Shown piece by piece: positions 43,162 through 51,876 of a DNA stretch of 64,000 nt. How positions within the stretch are numbered: position 1 is the stretch's first letter; every line of letters starts with the position of its first letter. The stretch comes from JABDIP01 sp965237625. GTDB taxonomy: Bacteria > Pseudomonadota > Alphaproteobacteria > DSM-16000 > Inquilinaceae. The notes beneath the pieces were generated by a model. It did not search any database. It saw only the letters and a program-made list of their open reading frames with translations, and had not been told where the DNA came from. The DNA is taken from NCBI GenBank assembly GCA_965237625.1, contig CBDEGD010000029.1, positions 1 to 64,000 of the forward strand. The letters run 5' to 3'. Position numbers and translations under genes: made by a program.

Positions 43162-43207
43162 GCCTAAGTATCACGGGGCGAATGTTGGCGCCAGAAAAAA
43201 CTTAGGC
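43162..43207. promoter_or_regulatory. Candidate ArsR operator (GCCTAAGT / ACTTAGGC)
   Basis: GCCTAAGT (43162-43169) and ACTTAGGC (43200-43207) are perfect inverted octamers in the divergent region between arsR-type and GST genes. Wide spacing (38 bp) could reflect two half-sites or looping. No experimental support. Confidence 0.35.
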
Positions 43208-43303
43208 GTATCCCTTACTTTTAAGCTTCGTCAGTTAGCGGTTGCGGGCAAACGCATGTGGTCCGAATGTTCGGAGGTCCCCCATCCTTCGGAGGCCAAC
43301 CCC

Positions 43304-43936
43304 ATGTCCGGCAGTTCAGACCTGATCCTCTACCATTTCGCACCGTCCCGCTCGATGATCACCCGCTGGATGCTGGAGGAGATCGGTGAGCCTTACGAGG
43401 TCCGGGTGCTCAACTACAAGAAAGGCGAACACAAGCAGCCCGGCTATCTGGCGATCAACCCGATGGGCAAGGTGCCGGCGCTCGTCCACAAGGGCGCGGC
43501 GATCTCCGAGGCGGCGGCAATCTGCTGTTATCTGGCCGATGCGTTTCCAGAGGCCGGACTCGGCGTGCCGATCGGCGACCCGAAACGCGGCCCATATCTG
43601 AAATGGCTGTTCTTCGGTCCGGGCTGTCTGGAGCCGGCGATCACCGACGCGATGTACAAGCGCGAGGACGCGCCGCCGGGGACGCTGGGCTGGGGCAGCA
43701 CCGGGCAGGTGCTGGATGTGCTGGCGGCCGCCCTGACGCCCGGTCCCTGTCTGCTGGGCGACCGGTTCACCGCCGCCGATGTGGTGATCGGCTCCGGCCT
43801 GCGCTGGGGAATGATGACCCAGGCGATCCCGGAACGGCCGGAATTCACCGACTATGTTACCCGGCTCGGCGAGCGTCCCGCGCAGCAGCGCTCAATGGCC
43901 GCCGACATGAAACTGGCGGCGGAGCTGGCGGGATAA
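43304..43936 (+). CDS. Glutathione S-transferase family protein
   Basis: 210 aa starting MSGSSDLILYHFAPSRSMIT. The N-terminal domain has INPMGKVPALVHKGAAISEAAAICCYLADAF, the C-terminal domain FTAADVVIGSGLRWGM. GGAGG is 8 nt upstream. It belongs to the group of GSTs linked to YfcG/GstB-like enzymes; substrate unknown. It is divergent from the ArsR cluster and may share its operator. Confidence 0.9.
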   Translation: MSGSSDLILYHFAPSRSMITRWMLEEIGEPYEVRVLNYKKGEHKQPGYLAINPMGKVPALVHKGAAISEAAAICCYLADAFPEAGLGVPIGDPKRGPYLKWLFFGPGCLEPAITDAMYKREDAPPGTLGWGSTGQVLDVLAAALTPGPCLLGDRFTAADVVIGSGLRWGMMTQAIPERPEFTDYVTRLGERPAQQRSMAADMKLAAELAG

Positions 43937-43993
43937 TCCTGCTCGGGCCGCAACCGGTGTGACAGAAAGCTGCGGAATCGGCATAGTCAGGCG

Positions 43994-44260
43994 ATGAAAA
44001 TACGATCTGACTGGGACCGGTTGCGACTGGGTATGGATTTGCTGGCCAAGGAAGTGACGGCTGAGATCCTGCGCTATCCGGCCCCGGCCCGTGGCGACCT
44101 GTACCACCAGTTGCTGGAATTGCGCCGGCTGTTGCCGATGGAGTTGACACGGCTCGACATCGCCTTGGAAAACCAGGCGATTACCGTCGAAGACTTCATC
44201 AGATCTTCGCCCTGCCGGGAAACGCTATTGGAATTGCTAAAAAGGCCCGCTCGTCCATAG
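43994..44260 (+). CDS. Small helical protein of unknown function
   Basis: 88 aa, MKIRSDWDRLRLGMDLLAKE, strongly amphipathic, with a single CRETLLELL near the end. It follows the GST gene by about 55 nt and precedes the M48/LemA operon. No family recognised. Confidence 0.5.
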   Translation: MKIRSDWDRLRLGMDLLAKEVTAEILRYPAPARGDLYHQLLELRRLLPMELTRLDIALENQAITVEDFIRSSPCRETLLELLKRPARP

Positions 44261-44317
44261 ATTGTTAACCCACAAGGGTTCCTCTAGTGACTGTCTACCA
44301 CAGGACCGGGGGCTGTC

Positions 44318-46108
44318 GTGCTCAGCCGCATCTTCAAGGCATTCATAGTCGCACTTCTTATACCGGCCGCGGGATACTGGACTGCCGGTTGGATTCTCGA
44401 AGATGTCAGCGGCGGCAACTCCATACCGGCGGTTGTCGAGCATTGCGCGGCGGCCGGGCTGTTCGACAACGGCGCGTGCGGCAGTGTCCAAAGGCTGGTT
44501 ATGCTGCGCGATGGCAGCTTCTGGACCGGAGTCGTCGCCTTCGACCTGATGATGCTTTACTTCGTCACGGCCATGGTAGCCGGCGGGGACCGACGGCTGA
44601 ATGCCGCGATATTCCCCATGCTGATTCCATTGTCGCTGCTGGTGTTTTCCGCATTGGTGTTTCTGCAGGGTGCGATCCTGACCTATGGGATCGCGGCATT
44701 GGAGATTCAGCTGATCGGACGGCTGCATTTCTGGCTGGTCGGGTTGCTGGGCCTGGGGGCGCTGATGGGCGGCGCCAAGCTGGTCTGGGCCGCAATCAAA
44801 CTCGGCCGGCGGCCGTCCTCCCAGGCCTTCGCCCAGGAGATCACCGCCCAGCAGGCGCCGGCGCTCTGGCAATTCGTCGGCGACATCGCCCGTACGGTCG
44901 GCGCGAAGAAACCGGACAATGTGATTGTCGGGCTGGAACCGACCTTCTATGCGACCGCCGCCGACATCGACCTGATAAACCGGGATTTGAAGGTCACAGG
45001 CGAAACCCTGTTTCTGTCTCTGCCGCTGATGCGCCTGTTCAACCGTGATGAGTTGCAGGCTGTGGTCGGCCATGAGCTGGGGCATTTCCGGGGGGCCGAC
45101 ACGGCCTACAGCCTGAAATTCGCGCCGGTCTATTCCGGCCTGTCCCATGCGATCGACGCCCTGCACGACGACAACAGGGGCGCCGATAGCCTGGCGAAGA
45201 TGCCGGCGATCTCCATGCTGTCACTGATGCTGGAGTTGTTCGCCCGCAATGAGCGCCGGATCAGCCGTGACCGCGAGTTCGAGGCCGACGCGGTCGGCGT
45301 CAGCGTCTCCAGCCCGGAGGCGCTTGCCACCTCACTCGGCAAAGTCGCGGTTTATGCGCCAATCTGGAACCACGTGCGCGAAGAGAACGTCAACCGGCTG
45401 AATCTGGGTAAGGTTACGTCCAACATCAGCAAGACTTACGAGGACGGCGCCCGCTACGACGTTTCGCACAAGGCGGTGGGATCGATCATTCAAGAGGTGC
45501 TGAACACCGAGATCGCCCATCCGACCGATTCCCACCCGACCATCGAGGCTCGGTTCCGCAATATCGGATACGACCCGGACCAACTGACCGTCGAGAAACT
45601 GACGTCGCCCGGCGGCGCCGGTGAGGCGCTGCTGCCTGCCATGGCCAATATTGAGCGCGAACTGACGGTTCACGAAAACCGGCTGATGATCCTTCTGGGA
45701 TATGCCGAGTCGCCCGAGGGAGCGATGCGGCGAGCGGCTGAACTACCCGCCGACGGAGGCGCGTCCGCTGCCACGGCAACCGCCCCGAAGACCGACCCGA
45801 TCTATGCCCTGGGCGCGGCGCTGATCAGCGCCGATGGGGAGGTCACCTTGGAGGAGATCACCGTCGCCGAACAAGTCGGTGCAAGGCTGCTGACCAATTT
45901 CGACCGCATCGAGTTCCGCGAATGCTGCAGCGACCCGGCCTCCCTGCCCGACTTCCGCGCCACTGTCGACAGGATGGCGATCGAATGCCCCCATGAACGC
46001 CGGCGCGAGATCTACGACTACCTCAAAGGCATCGCCATGGCCGATAGCGAAGTGCCGCAATCGGAGCGTGACTTGCTGTTATACGTGCGGGAACGGTGGT
46101 CGATCTGA
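44318..46108 (+). CDS. M48-family metalloprotease with a TerB-like C-terminus
   Basis: 596 aa. Four membrane segments (residues about 5-25, 70-90, 105-130, 138-160) lead to a peptidase M48 domain with the zinc motif AVVGHELGHFRGAD and the third-ligand region DREFEADAVGVSV. The C-terminal about 120 residues (DPIYALGAALISADGEVTLEEITVA) resemble the TerB/DjlA-type fold. It starts at GTG 44318. First gene of a three-gene set with LemA and another M48 protein; likely acts in inner-membrane quality control (inference). Confidence 0.85.
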   Translation: MLSRIFKAFIVALLIPAAGYWTAGWILEDVSGGNSIPAVVEHCAAAGLFDNGACGSVQRLVMLRDGSFWTGVVAFDLMMLYFVTAMVAGGDRRLNAAIFPMLIPLSLLVFSALVFLQGAILTYGIAALEIQLIGRLHFWLVGLLGLGALMGGAKLVWAAIKLGRRPSSQAFAQEITAQQAPALWQFVGDIARTVGAKKPDNVIVGLEPTFYATAADIDLINRDLKVTGETLFLSLPLMRLFNRDELQAVVGHELGHFRGADTAYSLKFAPVYSGLSHAIDALHDDNRGADSLAKMPAISMLSLMLELFARNERRISRDREFEADAVGVSVSSPEALATSLGKVAVYAPIWNHVREENVNRLNLGKVTSNISKTYEDGARYDVSHKAVGSIIQEVLNTEIAHPTDSHPTIEARFRNIGYDPDQLTVEKLTSPGGAGEALLPAMANIERELTVHENRLMILLGYAESPEGAMRRAAELPADGGASAATATAPKTDPIYALGAALISADGEVTLEEITVAEQVGARLLTNFDRIEFRECCSDPASLPDFRATVDRMAIECPHERRREIYDYLKGIAMADSEVPQSERDLLLYVRERWSI

Positions 46109-46296
46109 TCGCACCGGCACTTCACGGTCATGGAGACGGTCCGCCGTTTCCCGGTTAACAAATTCGTCACCCCGATACGGTAGGCCCGATGCTTTAGTCC
46201 CGATGCCGGCCGATCTTGCTTCGCCGCTTGAAACCGGGCGATTGTCATCGGATATGGAAATGCGATGCTGAATTCACGGTATGGAGACCGGCACCT

Positions 46297-46899
46297 ATGA
46301 GCGGTTCAACAATTGCCTTGCTTGTCGTCCTCGGAATGGCGGTCCTTCTGGTGCTCTACATCATCGGGCTCTACAACAAGCTGGTCGGCTTCCGAAATCG
46401 CTTCAAGAACGCCTTTGCCCAGATCGAGGTGCAGCTTCAGCGCCGGTACGATCTGATCCCCAACCTGGTCGAGACGGCGAAAGGCTATATGGCGCACGAG
46501 CGCGAGACGCTTGAAGCCGTCATCCAGGCGCGCAACCAGGCCATGGCGGCGATGAAGCAGGTCCAGGCCGATCCGGGCGAGGCCGTCGCCACCCAGGCCC
46601 TGATCGGCGCGGAAGGCGCCCTGACCGGCGCGCTTGGCAAGCTGTTCGCCCTGGCCGAGGCCTATCCGGACCTCAAGGCCAACGAGAACATGATGCAGTT
46701 GTCGGAGGAACTGACCACGACCGAAAACAAGGTCGCGTTCTCGCGCCAGGCCTTCAACGACTCGGTCATGCACTACAATACCGCCCGCGAGGTCTTCCCG
46801 GCGGTGATCATCGCCAACAGTTTCGGTTTCAAGGAAGCCGCCTTGCTGGAGCTCGAGACCCCCGAGGCGCGGGTGGCGCCCAAGGTATCCTTCGCCTAG
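46297..46899 (+). CDS. lemA: LemA family protein
   Basis: 200 aa from ATG 46297. One N-terminal membrane helix (IALLVVLGMAVLLVLYIIGLY) then the LemA signature NKLVGFRNRFKNAFAQIEVQLQRRYDLIPNLVETAKGYMAHE and YNTAREVFPAVIIANSFGFK. LemA proteins form coiled-coil bundles and often pair with HtpX-like proteases, as here. Confidence 0.92.
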   Translation: MSGSTIALLVVLGMAVLLVLYIIGLYNKLVGFRNRFKNAFAQIEVQLQRRYDLIPNLVETAKGYMAHERETLEAVIQARNQAMAAMKQVQADPGEAVATQALIGAEGALTGALGKLFALAEAYPDLKANENMMQLSEELTTTENKVAFSRQAFNDSVMHYNTAREVFPAVIIANSFGFKEAALLELETPEARVAPKVSFA

Positions 46900-46933
46900 G
46901 CCCCTATCCCGCATGCTGGACTTGGCAGCCTAA

Positions 46934-48901
46934 ATGGATTTCTTCGGCCATCAGGAGGCTGCACGGCAGGCAACGGCCCGGCTTGTGGTCTATTTCGTGC
47001 TGGCCGTCCTGTCGATCATCGCCGCGCTCTATTGCGTGGCGGTGATGGTCGTTCTCTATGCCGGATCGGAAGGGAACCACCAGCCCGATCTGGTGGCGGC
47101 ATTCCTGAACCCGGAGCTGTTCGCCATTGTCGCCCTCGGCACCCTGGCCATCGTCATCCTTGGCAGCCTCTTCAAGACCGGCCAGTTGCGAAGCGGCGGG
47201 CCGGCCGTGGCCGAGGCGCTGGGTGGGACGCCCGTCAGCCCCGAGACGCAGGATCGCCACGAGCGGCGGCTGATGAATGTGGTGGAGGAGATGGCCATCG
47301 CTTCGGGCACGCCGATGCCGGCCGTCTACGTCATGCGGGACGAGGCGGGCATCAATGCCTTCGCCGCCGGATTCTCCATCGACAATGCGGTGGTCGCAGT
47401 GACCCGCGGCACGCTGACCCGGCTGAACCGCGCGGAATTACAGGGCGTTATCGCCCATGAGTTCAGCCATATCTTCAACGGCGATATGCGGTTGAACATC
47501 CGGCTGATGGGCGTGCTGCACGGCATCCTGCTGATCGCCCTGATCGGTTCGATCATTCTCCGCGGCGGTAGCCGGCGCGCCATGTTCCGCTCCAGCTCCC
47601 GCTCAAATGGAAAGGGCAAGGCGGTCATCCTGATCGTCGCCGTCGCCCTGTTGGTGGTCGGCTATCTGGGTGTCTTTTTCGGGCGGCTGATCAAGGCATC
47701 GGTATCCCGCGAGCGCGAATATCTGGCGGACGCGTCCGCCGTCCAGTTCACCCGCAATCCGGACGGCATCGTCGGCGCCCTGAAGAAGATCGGCGGCTTT
47801 GCCGGCGGATCGACTTTGGAAGCGCCGAATGCCGAGATCGCCAGCCACTCTTATTTCGGGCCGGGGTTGAAGGCCCTGTCCGCCCACATGTTCGCGACCC
47901 ATCCGCCCCTTGGCGACCGCATCCGTCGGATCGATCCGCAATGGCAAGGCGAATATGACGCCGCGTCCGCCGAAATTTCCGAGGATGAAACGCCCGCAGC
48001 CTTGTCAGGCCTGACCTCGGGCCTTTCATCGGCACGCTCCGGCGTCGAGGCTCCGATCGCCCTGACGCCGGATGACGCCGTCGCCCATGCCGGCGCGCCC
48101 TCGGCGGCCCATATGGACTACGCACGCCAACTCCTGTCGACTCTTCCGGACAAGGTTCTGGGCGCCGCCCACAGCCCGTTTGGCGCGCGTGCCCTGGCCT
48201 ACTCCATGCTCATCGACAAGGACCAGGCGGTTTGGCAGAAACAACTCGGGCTGTTGCAGGCCCATGCCGACCCCGGCGTCCTGCGCATGATGCAGGAAGT
48301 CCATCAGTCTGTTGCCGGACTCCCAAGGCAAACCTACCTGCCGCTGATGACCCTGTGCACCGCGGCCCTGCGAAACCTGTCGCCCCGGCAACATCGGGAT
48401 TTCAGCGGTATTTTGGAGAAGCTCATCGACGCCGACGGCATCCAGACGCCGCTCGAATTCGCGTTGTTGCGCGTGTTGCGGCGGCATCTGGACCGGCATT
48501 TCTCCGACGCCGATCGAACCGGCACGATCCACAGATCGCTCAACGGCCGGGCCCGCGAGTGCGGCGTGCTGCTCTCTGCCCTGGCCCAGATCGGCCATGA
48601 TGACCCGGTCGCGATGGAAGGCGCCTTCCAGGCCGGTCTCTCACGGCTTGATCTGAGGGCGCCGCCGGCTCTGACTCTAGCGGACAAGATGGATTTCGCG
48701 GCTGTGGGCGAGGCGCTCGACCGGCTCGAGCAGGTCGCGCCCCTGGGCAAAAGAAAACTCATCGCCGCCTGCGCCGCCACCATCGCCTCGGATGGAAAGG
48801 TCACGGTCGAGGAAGGCGAAATCCTGAGGGCGGTCTCGGACTCGCTGGACGTGCCGATGCCGCCGTTCCTGGCGGACGGCGCCTCCTCCGCTGCTGCCTG
48901 A
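46934..48901 (+). CDS. M48-family HtpX-like metalloprotease with a C-terminal TerB-like region
   Basis: 655 aa. Membrane helices at residues about 18-45, 60-80, 195-215 and 235-255 surround the M48 domain: VAVTRGTLTRLNRAELQGVI, AHEFSHIFNGD with the zinc HExxH-type motif, and SREREYLADASAVQF. After about residue 350 a cytosolic alpha-helical part ends in ASDGKVTVEEGEILRAVSDSL, a TerB-like motif shared with the first gene of the operon. It follows lemA by 34 nt. Confidence 0.9.
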   Translation: MDFFGHQEAARQATARLVVYFVLAVLSIIAALYCVAVMVVLYAGSEGNHQPDLVAAFLNPELFAIVALGTLAIVILGSLFKTGQLRSGGPAVAEALGGTPVSPETQDRHERRLMNVVEEMAIASGTPMPAVYVMRDEAGINAFAAGFSIDNAVVAVTRGTLTRLNRAELQGVIAHEFSHIFNGDMRLNIRLMGVLHGILLIALIGSIILRGGSRRAMFRSSSRSNGKGKAVILIVAVALLVVGYLGVFFGRLIKASVSREREYLADASAVQFTRNPDGIVGALKKIGGFAGGSTLEAPNAEIASHSYFGPGLKALSAHMFATHPPLGDRIRRIDPQWQGEYDAASAEISEDETPAALSGLTSGLSSARSGVEAPIALTPDDAVAHAGAPSAAHMDYARQLLSTLPDKVLGAAHSPFGARALAYSMLIDKDQAVWQKQLGLLQAHADPGVLRMMQEVHQSVAGLPRQTYLPLMTLCTAALRNLSPRQHRDFSGILEKLIDADGIQTPLEFALLRVLRRHLDRHFSDADRTGTIHRSLNGRARECGVLLSALAQIGHDDPVAMEGAFQAGLSRLDLRAPPALTLADKMDFAAVGEALDRLEQVAPLGKRKLIAACAATIASDGKVTVEEGEILRAVSDSLDVPMPPFLADGASSAAA

Positions 48902-48952
48902 AATCCGGCACGCGAATGCGATTCTGCGCGTCCGGACCGGTCTTAGCCTCCT

Positions 48953-49438
48953 TCACAGAGCGTAGGCGATCTCGATCTCTTCGCCGTCGGCGGTATCCAC
49001 ATTGGTCTCCGAAAACCCGTAGCGTAAATAGAAATCGCGCGGACCGTCATCGCCCGGGACATAGCTGGACATAAGCCGGCTGATACCAGGACGCTCGCGG
49101 GCATGGGCAACGACGAGGTCTAGAACCTTGCGTCCAATGCCTTGCCTTTGGTGGCGATGGTCGATCATTAAACGCCACAGCCAGATATCGCCCTTCTGGA
49201 ATTCTTCCTCGCCGATGGCGCCGGGTGTTGTCGGATCGAACAGCATGACAAAACCGACCGGCGTGCCATGAGCCTCGATCGCACGGAACCACGCGCCCTT
49301 CTCGAAATAGGCCTGGGCGATGGATTCAGCGTTGGTCGCAACCAACCGGCGCTGTTCCGGTGCGACATCCAACGCGAGGACGGCCCGGAAACTGGCGCGG
49401 GTGACCTCCGTAAGGGTGACAACACAATCAGTTGTCAC
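48953..49438 (-). CDS. GNAT-family N-acetyltransferase (diamine acetyltransferase-like)
   Basis: 161 aa. FVMLFDPTTPGAIGEEEF, WLWRLMIDHRHQRQGIGRKVLDLVVAHAR (acetyl-CoA motif) and SYVPGDDGPRDFYLRYGFSET give the pattern of small-molecule acetyltransferases of the polyamine type. It starts at GTG 49438, 15 nt after the M20 hydrolase, so it is probably co-transcribed with it. Confidence 0.8.
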   Translation of the reverse strand: MTTDCVVTLTEVTRASFRAVLALDVAPEQRRLVATNAESIAQAYFEKGAWFRAIEAHGTPVGFVMLFDPTTPGAIGEEEFQKGDIWLWRLMIDHRHQRQGIGRKVLDLVVAHARERPGISRLMSSYVPGDDGPRDFYLRYGFSETNVDTADGEEIEIAYAL

Positions 49439-49453
49439 GGCCCGCGCCTTCCC

Positions 49454-50719
49454 TCAACCATTGGCCAGGTCGACCAGCGCCGCCGCTAGCACCCTTGCGC
49501 CGGCGGCGAGGTCGGCAGGCGTCGCGTTTTCCGCCGGGTTGTGGCTGATGCCCTTTTCGCAGGGCACGAAGATCATCCCGGTCGGGCAGATATCGGCAAG
49601 GGCCTTGGCGTCGTGGCCTGCGCCCGATGGCAAATCCATATGGCCGAGTCCAAGGGCCTCCGCCGCGCACCGGATCGTATCGCGCATGTGGTCCGGGAAG
49701 GCGACCGGGGCGCTGTGCTGGGTCTCGGTCACGGTCACGCCGCAGGGTCCGGCCTGTTCCCGGCAGGTGTGCGCAATGGCGTCGCCCAAACGGTTCAAAA
49801 CATCGGCCTCCGGGTGACGCAGATCGATGGTGAAGAACACCCGGTCCGGCACCGTGTTCGGCGAGCCCGGCACTACGTCGAAACGGCCGACGGTGAATCG
49901 GACCACGTCGTCCGGGTCGGCGGTCAGCGCCTCCAGCGCCGTTACCATGCGGGTCGCCGCCAGCAGCGCGTCCCGGCGCTGGGCGCGCGGGGTGGTGCCG
50001 GCATGATCGGCGTGGCCGGTCACCTCGATGGCGAACCAGCGGGCGCCCTGGATGCCGGTGACCACCCCGACCGGCAGGCCCGCCGCCTCCAACCGAGGCC
50101 CCTGCTCGATATGGGATTCCACGTAAGCGGCGACCTCGATGCCGAGAGCTCGCGGGGCGGCTGACGGTGTGGCGGCGCGCATCGCCTCCAGCGTGTCGGC
50201 GACGGTGATACCCTCGGCATCCTCTGCCCGCACCGCCTCCTCCAGCGGCATCACGCCGGTGAAGACGAACGAGCCGGTCATGCCCGGCTGGAAGCGCGAG
50301 CCCTCCTCATTGACCCAGGCCACCGCCTCGATCGGCCGCCGGGTTTCGATGCCGGCCTCCGAGATCGCCTGTAGCGCCTCGAATGCGGCCAGCACCCCAT
50401 AGGCCCCATCGAACTTGCCGCCCATGGGCTGGCTGTCGAGATGGCTGCCGGCCAGCACCGGGGCGGCGCCCGGATCGGTCCCGGCGCGGCGCACATAGAG
50501 GTTGGTGATCGGATCGATGAACAGCGTGAACCCAAGGGATTCCGCCCAGGACGCCAGCAGCGTCCGGCCAGTGGCGTCCTCGGCGGAGAAGGCCTGCCGG
50601 TTCACCCCGCCATCGTCCCGCGCCCCATGTCGGGCCATGTCCATATGGCGGGACCACAGCCTCGCCTCGTCGACCCGCGCGGCCGCCGATAATGCTTGTT
50701 CCGACGGAAGGGATGCCAT
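49454..50719 (-). CDS. M20-family amidohydrolase (allantoate amidohydrolase / N-carbamoyl-amino-acid hydrolase type)
   Basis: 421 aa from ATG 50719, with GGAG 9 nt upstream. The dimetal site shows GSHLDSQPMGGKFDGAYGV, AVAWVNEEGSRFQPGMTGS, ESHIEQGPRLEAAGLPVGVV and GHDAKALADICPTGMIFVP. This hydantoinase/carbamoylase subgroup includes AllC-type allantoate amidohydrolases. Being divergent from the puuE allantoinase, allantoate is the most likely substrate, but AmaB-type activity cannot be excluded. Confidence 0.85.
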   Translation of the reverse strand: MASLPSEQALSAAARVDEARLWSRHMDMARHGARDDGGVNRQAFSAEDATGRTLLASWAESLGFTLFIDPITNLYVRRAGTDPGAAPVLAGSHLDSQPMGGKFDGAYGVLAAFEALQAISEAGIETRRPIEAVAWVNEEGSRFQPGMTGSFVFTGVMPLEEAVRAEDAEGITVADTLEAMRAATPSAAPRALGIEVAAYVESHIEQGPRLEAAGLPVGVVTGIQGARWFAIEVTGHADHAGTTPRAQRRDALLAATRMVTALEALTADPDDVVRFTVGRFDVVPGSPNTVPDRVFFTIDLRHPEADVLNRLGDAIAHTCREQAGPCGVTVTETQHSAPVAFPDHMRDTIRCAAEALGLGHMDLPSGAGHDAKALADICPTGMIFVPCEKGISHNPAENATPADLAAGARVLAAALVDLANG

Positions 50720-50799
50720 GGCAATGTGCTCCAGACTCAAGAAGGGTGAACACCCTGATTATCGTGCCGGCACCTGCCGGGCAAGACGGAGACGGGCAC

Positions 50800-51717
50800 A
50801 TGGACGACAAATACCCGCGCGATCTGGTGGGCTACGGACCAAAACCGCCCCATGCCGACTGGCCCGGCGGCGCCAGAATCGCGGTGCAGTTCGTGCTGAA
50901 CTACGAAGAGGGCGGCGAGAATTGCATCCTGCACGGCGACCCGGCATCGGAAGCATTCCTGTCGGAGATCGTCGGCGCCCTGCCCCTGGAGGGCCGGCGC
51001 CACATCAGCATGGAATCGATCTACGAATATGGCAGCCGGGCCGGGGTGTGGCGGGTGCTGCGCCTGTTCGCCGAGCGCAGCATGCGGCTGACCTGCTATG
51101 GCATCGGCATGGCCATCGCCCGGCATCCTGAGGTGGCCCGTGCAATGATCACAGCTGGCCATGAGATCGCCAGCCATGGCTGGCGCTGGATCGATTATCA
51201 GGACACCGACGAGGCGACCGAGCGCGAACACATGACGCTCGCCATCGAGGCGATCCGGAAGGCCACCGGCGAGCGGCCGGTCGGCTGGTACACCGGGCGC
51301 TGCGGTCCGAACACCCGCCGCCTGGTGGTCGAGGAAGGTGGCTTTCTCTATGACAGCGACTCCTATGCCGACGATCTGCCCTATTGGAACACCGAATACG
51401 GCCGGCCCCATCTGGTGATCCCCTACACCCTGGACGCCAACGACATGCGCTTCGCCACCGCCCAGGGATTCAATTCCGGCGACCAGTTCTTCGCCTATCT
51501 GAAGGACAGCTTCGACACCCTGTACGCCGAGGGCGCGGACAGCCCGAAGATGATGTCGGTCGGCCTGCATTGCCGGCTTGTCGGCCGGCCCGGCCGGGCC
51601 GCCGCCCTCGCCCGCTTCCTCGACTACGTTGCGTCGAAGGAAAAGGTCTGGGTGTGCCGCCGCATCGATATCGCCCGCCACTGGATCGACCGACACCCGT
51701 GCAAGACGGAGGGGTAG
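50800..51717 (+). CDS. puuE: Allantoinase PuuE (polysaccharide-deacetylase fold)
   Basis: Opens allantoin to allantoate. 305 aa from ATG 50800 (MDDKYPRDLVGYGPKPPHAD). The NodB-like core has VLNYEEGGENCILHGD, EIASHGWRWIDYQ, GWYTGRCGPNTRRLV, YDSDSYADDLPYW and a C-terminal MSVGLHCRLVGRPGRA. These are specific for cofactor-independent PuuE allantoinases rather than chitin deacetylases. It completes the purine ring-opening steps started by xdhAB and uraD-uraH. Confidence 0.93.
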   Translation: MDDKYPRDLVGYGPKPPHADWPGGARIAVQFVLNYEEGGENCILHGDPASEAFLSEIVGALPLEGRRHISMESIYEYGSRAGVWRVLRLFAERSMRLTCYGIGMAIARHPEVARAMITAGHEIASHGWRWIDYQDTDEATEREHMTLAIEAIRKATGERPVGWYTGRCGPNTRRLVVEEGGFLYDSDSYADDLPYWNTEYGRPHLVIPYTLDANDMRFATAQGFNSGDQFFAYLKDSFDTLYAEGADSPKMMSVGLHCRLVGRPGRAAALARFLDYVASKEKVWVCRRIDIARHWIDRHPCKTEG

Positions 51718-51767
51718 ACGAAGTGGGGGCGGAGGCTGGATATATCGGAGGCCCGCTCCCCCAACCT

Positions 51768-51856
51768 GTCATTCCCGCGAAGGCGGGAATCCAGAAAAAC
51801 CGCCGGTGACAGCGGCACCGCCGTGTACACTGGATTCCCGCCTTCGCGGGAATGAC
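51768..51856. repeat. 89-bp palindromic repeat, copy 2
   Basis: Begins GTCATTCCCGCGAAGGCGGG and ends with its mirror, CCCGCCTTCGCGGGAATGAC, between puuE and the D-aminoacylase gene. It may also serve as a transcriptional hairpin. Confidence 0.88.
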
Positions 51857-51876
51857 AATCTGGAAAAGTACCCGAT

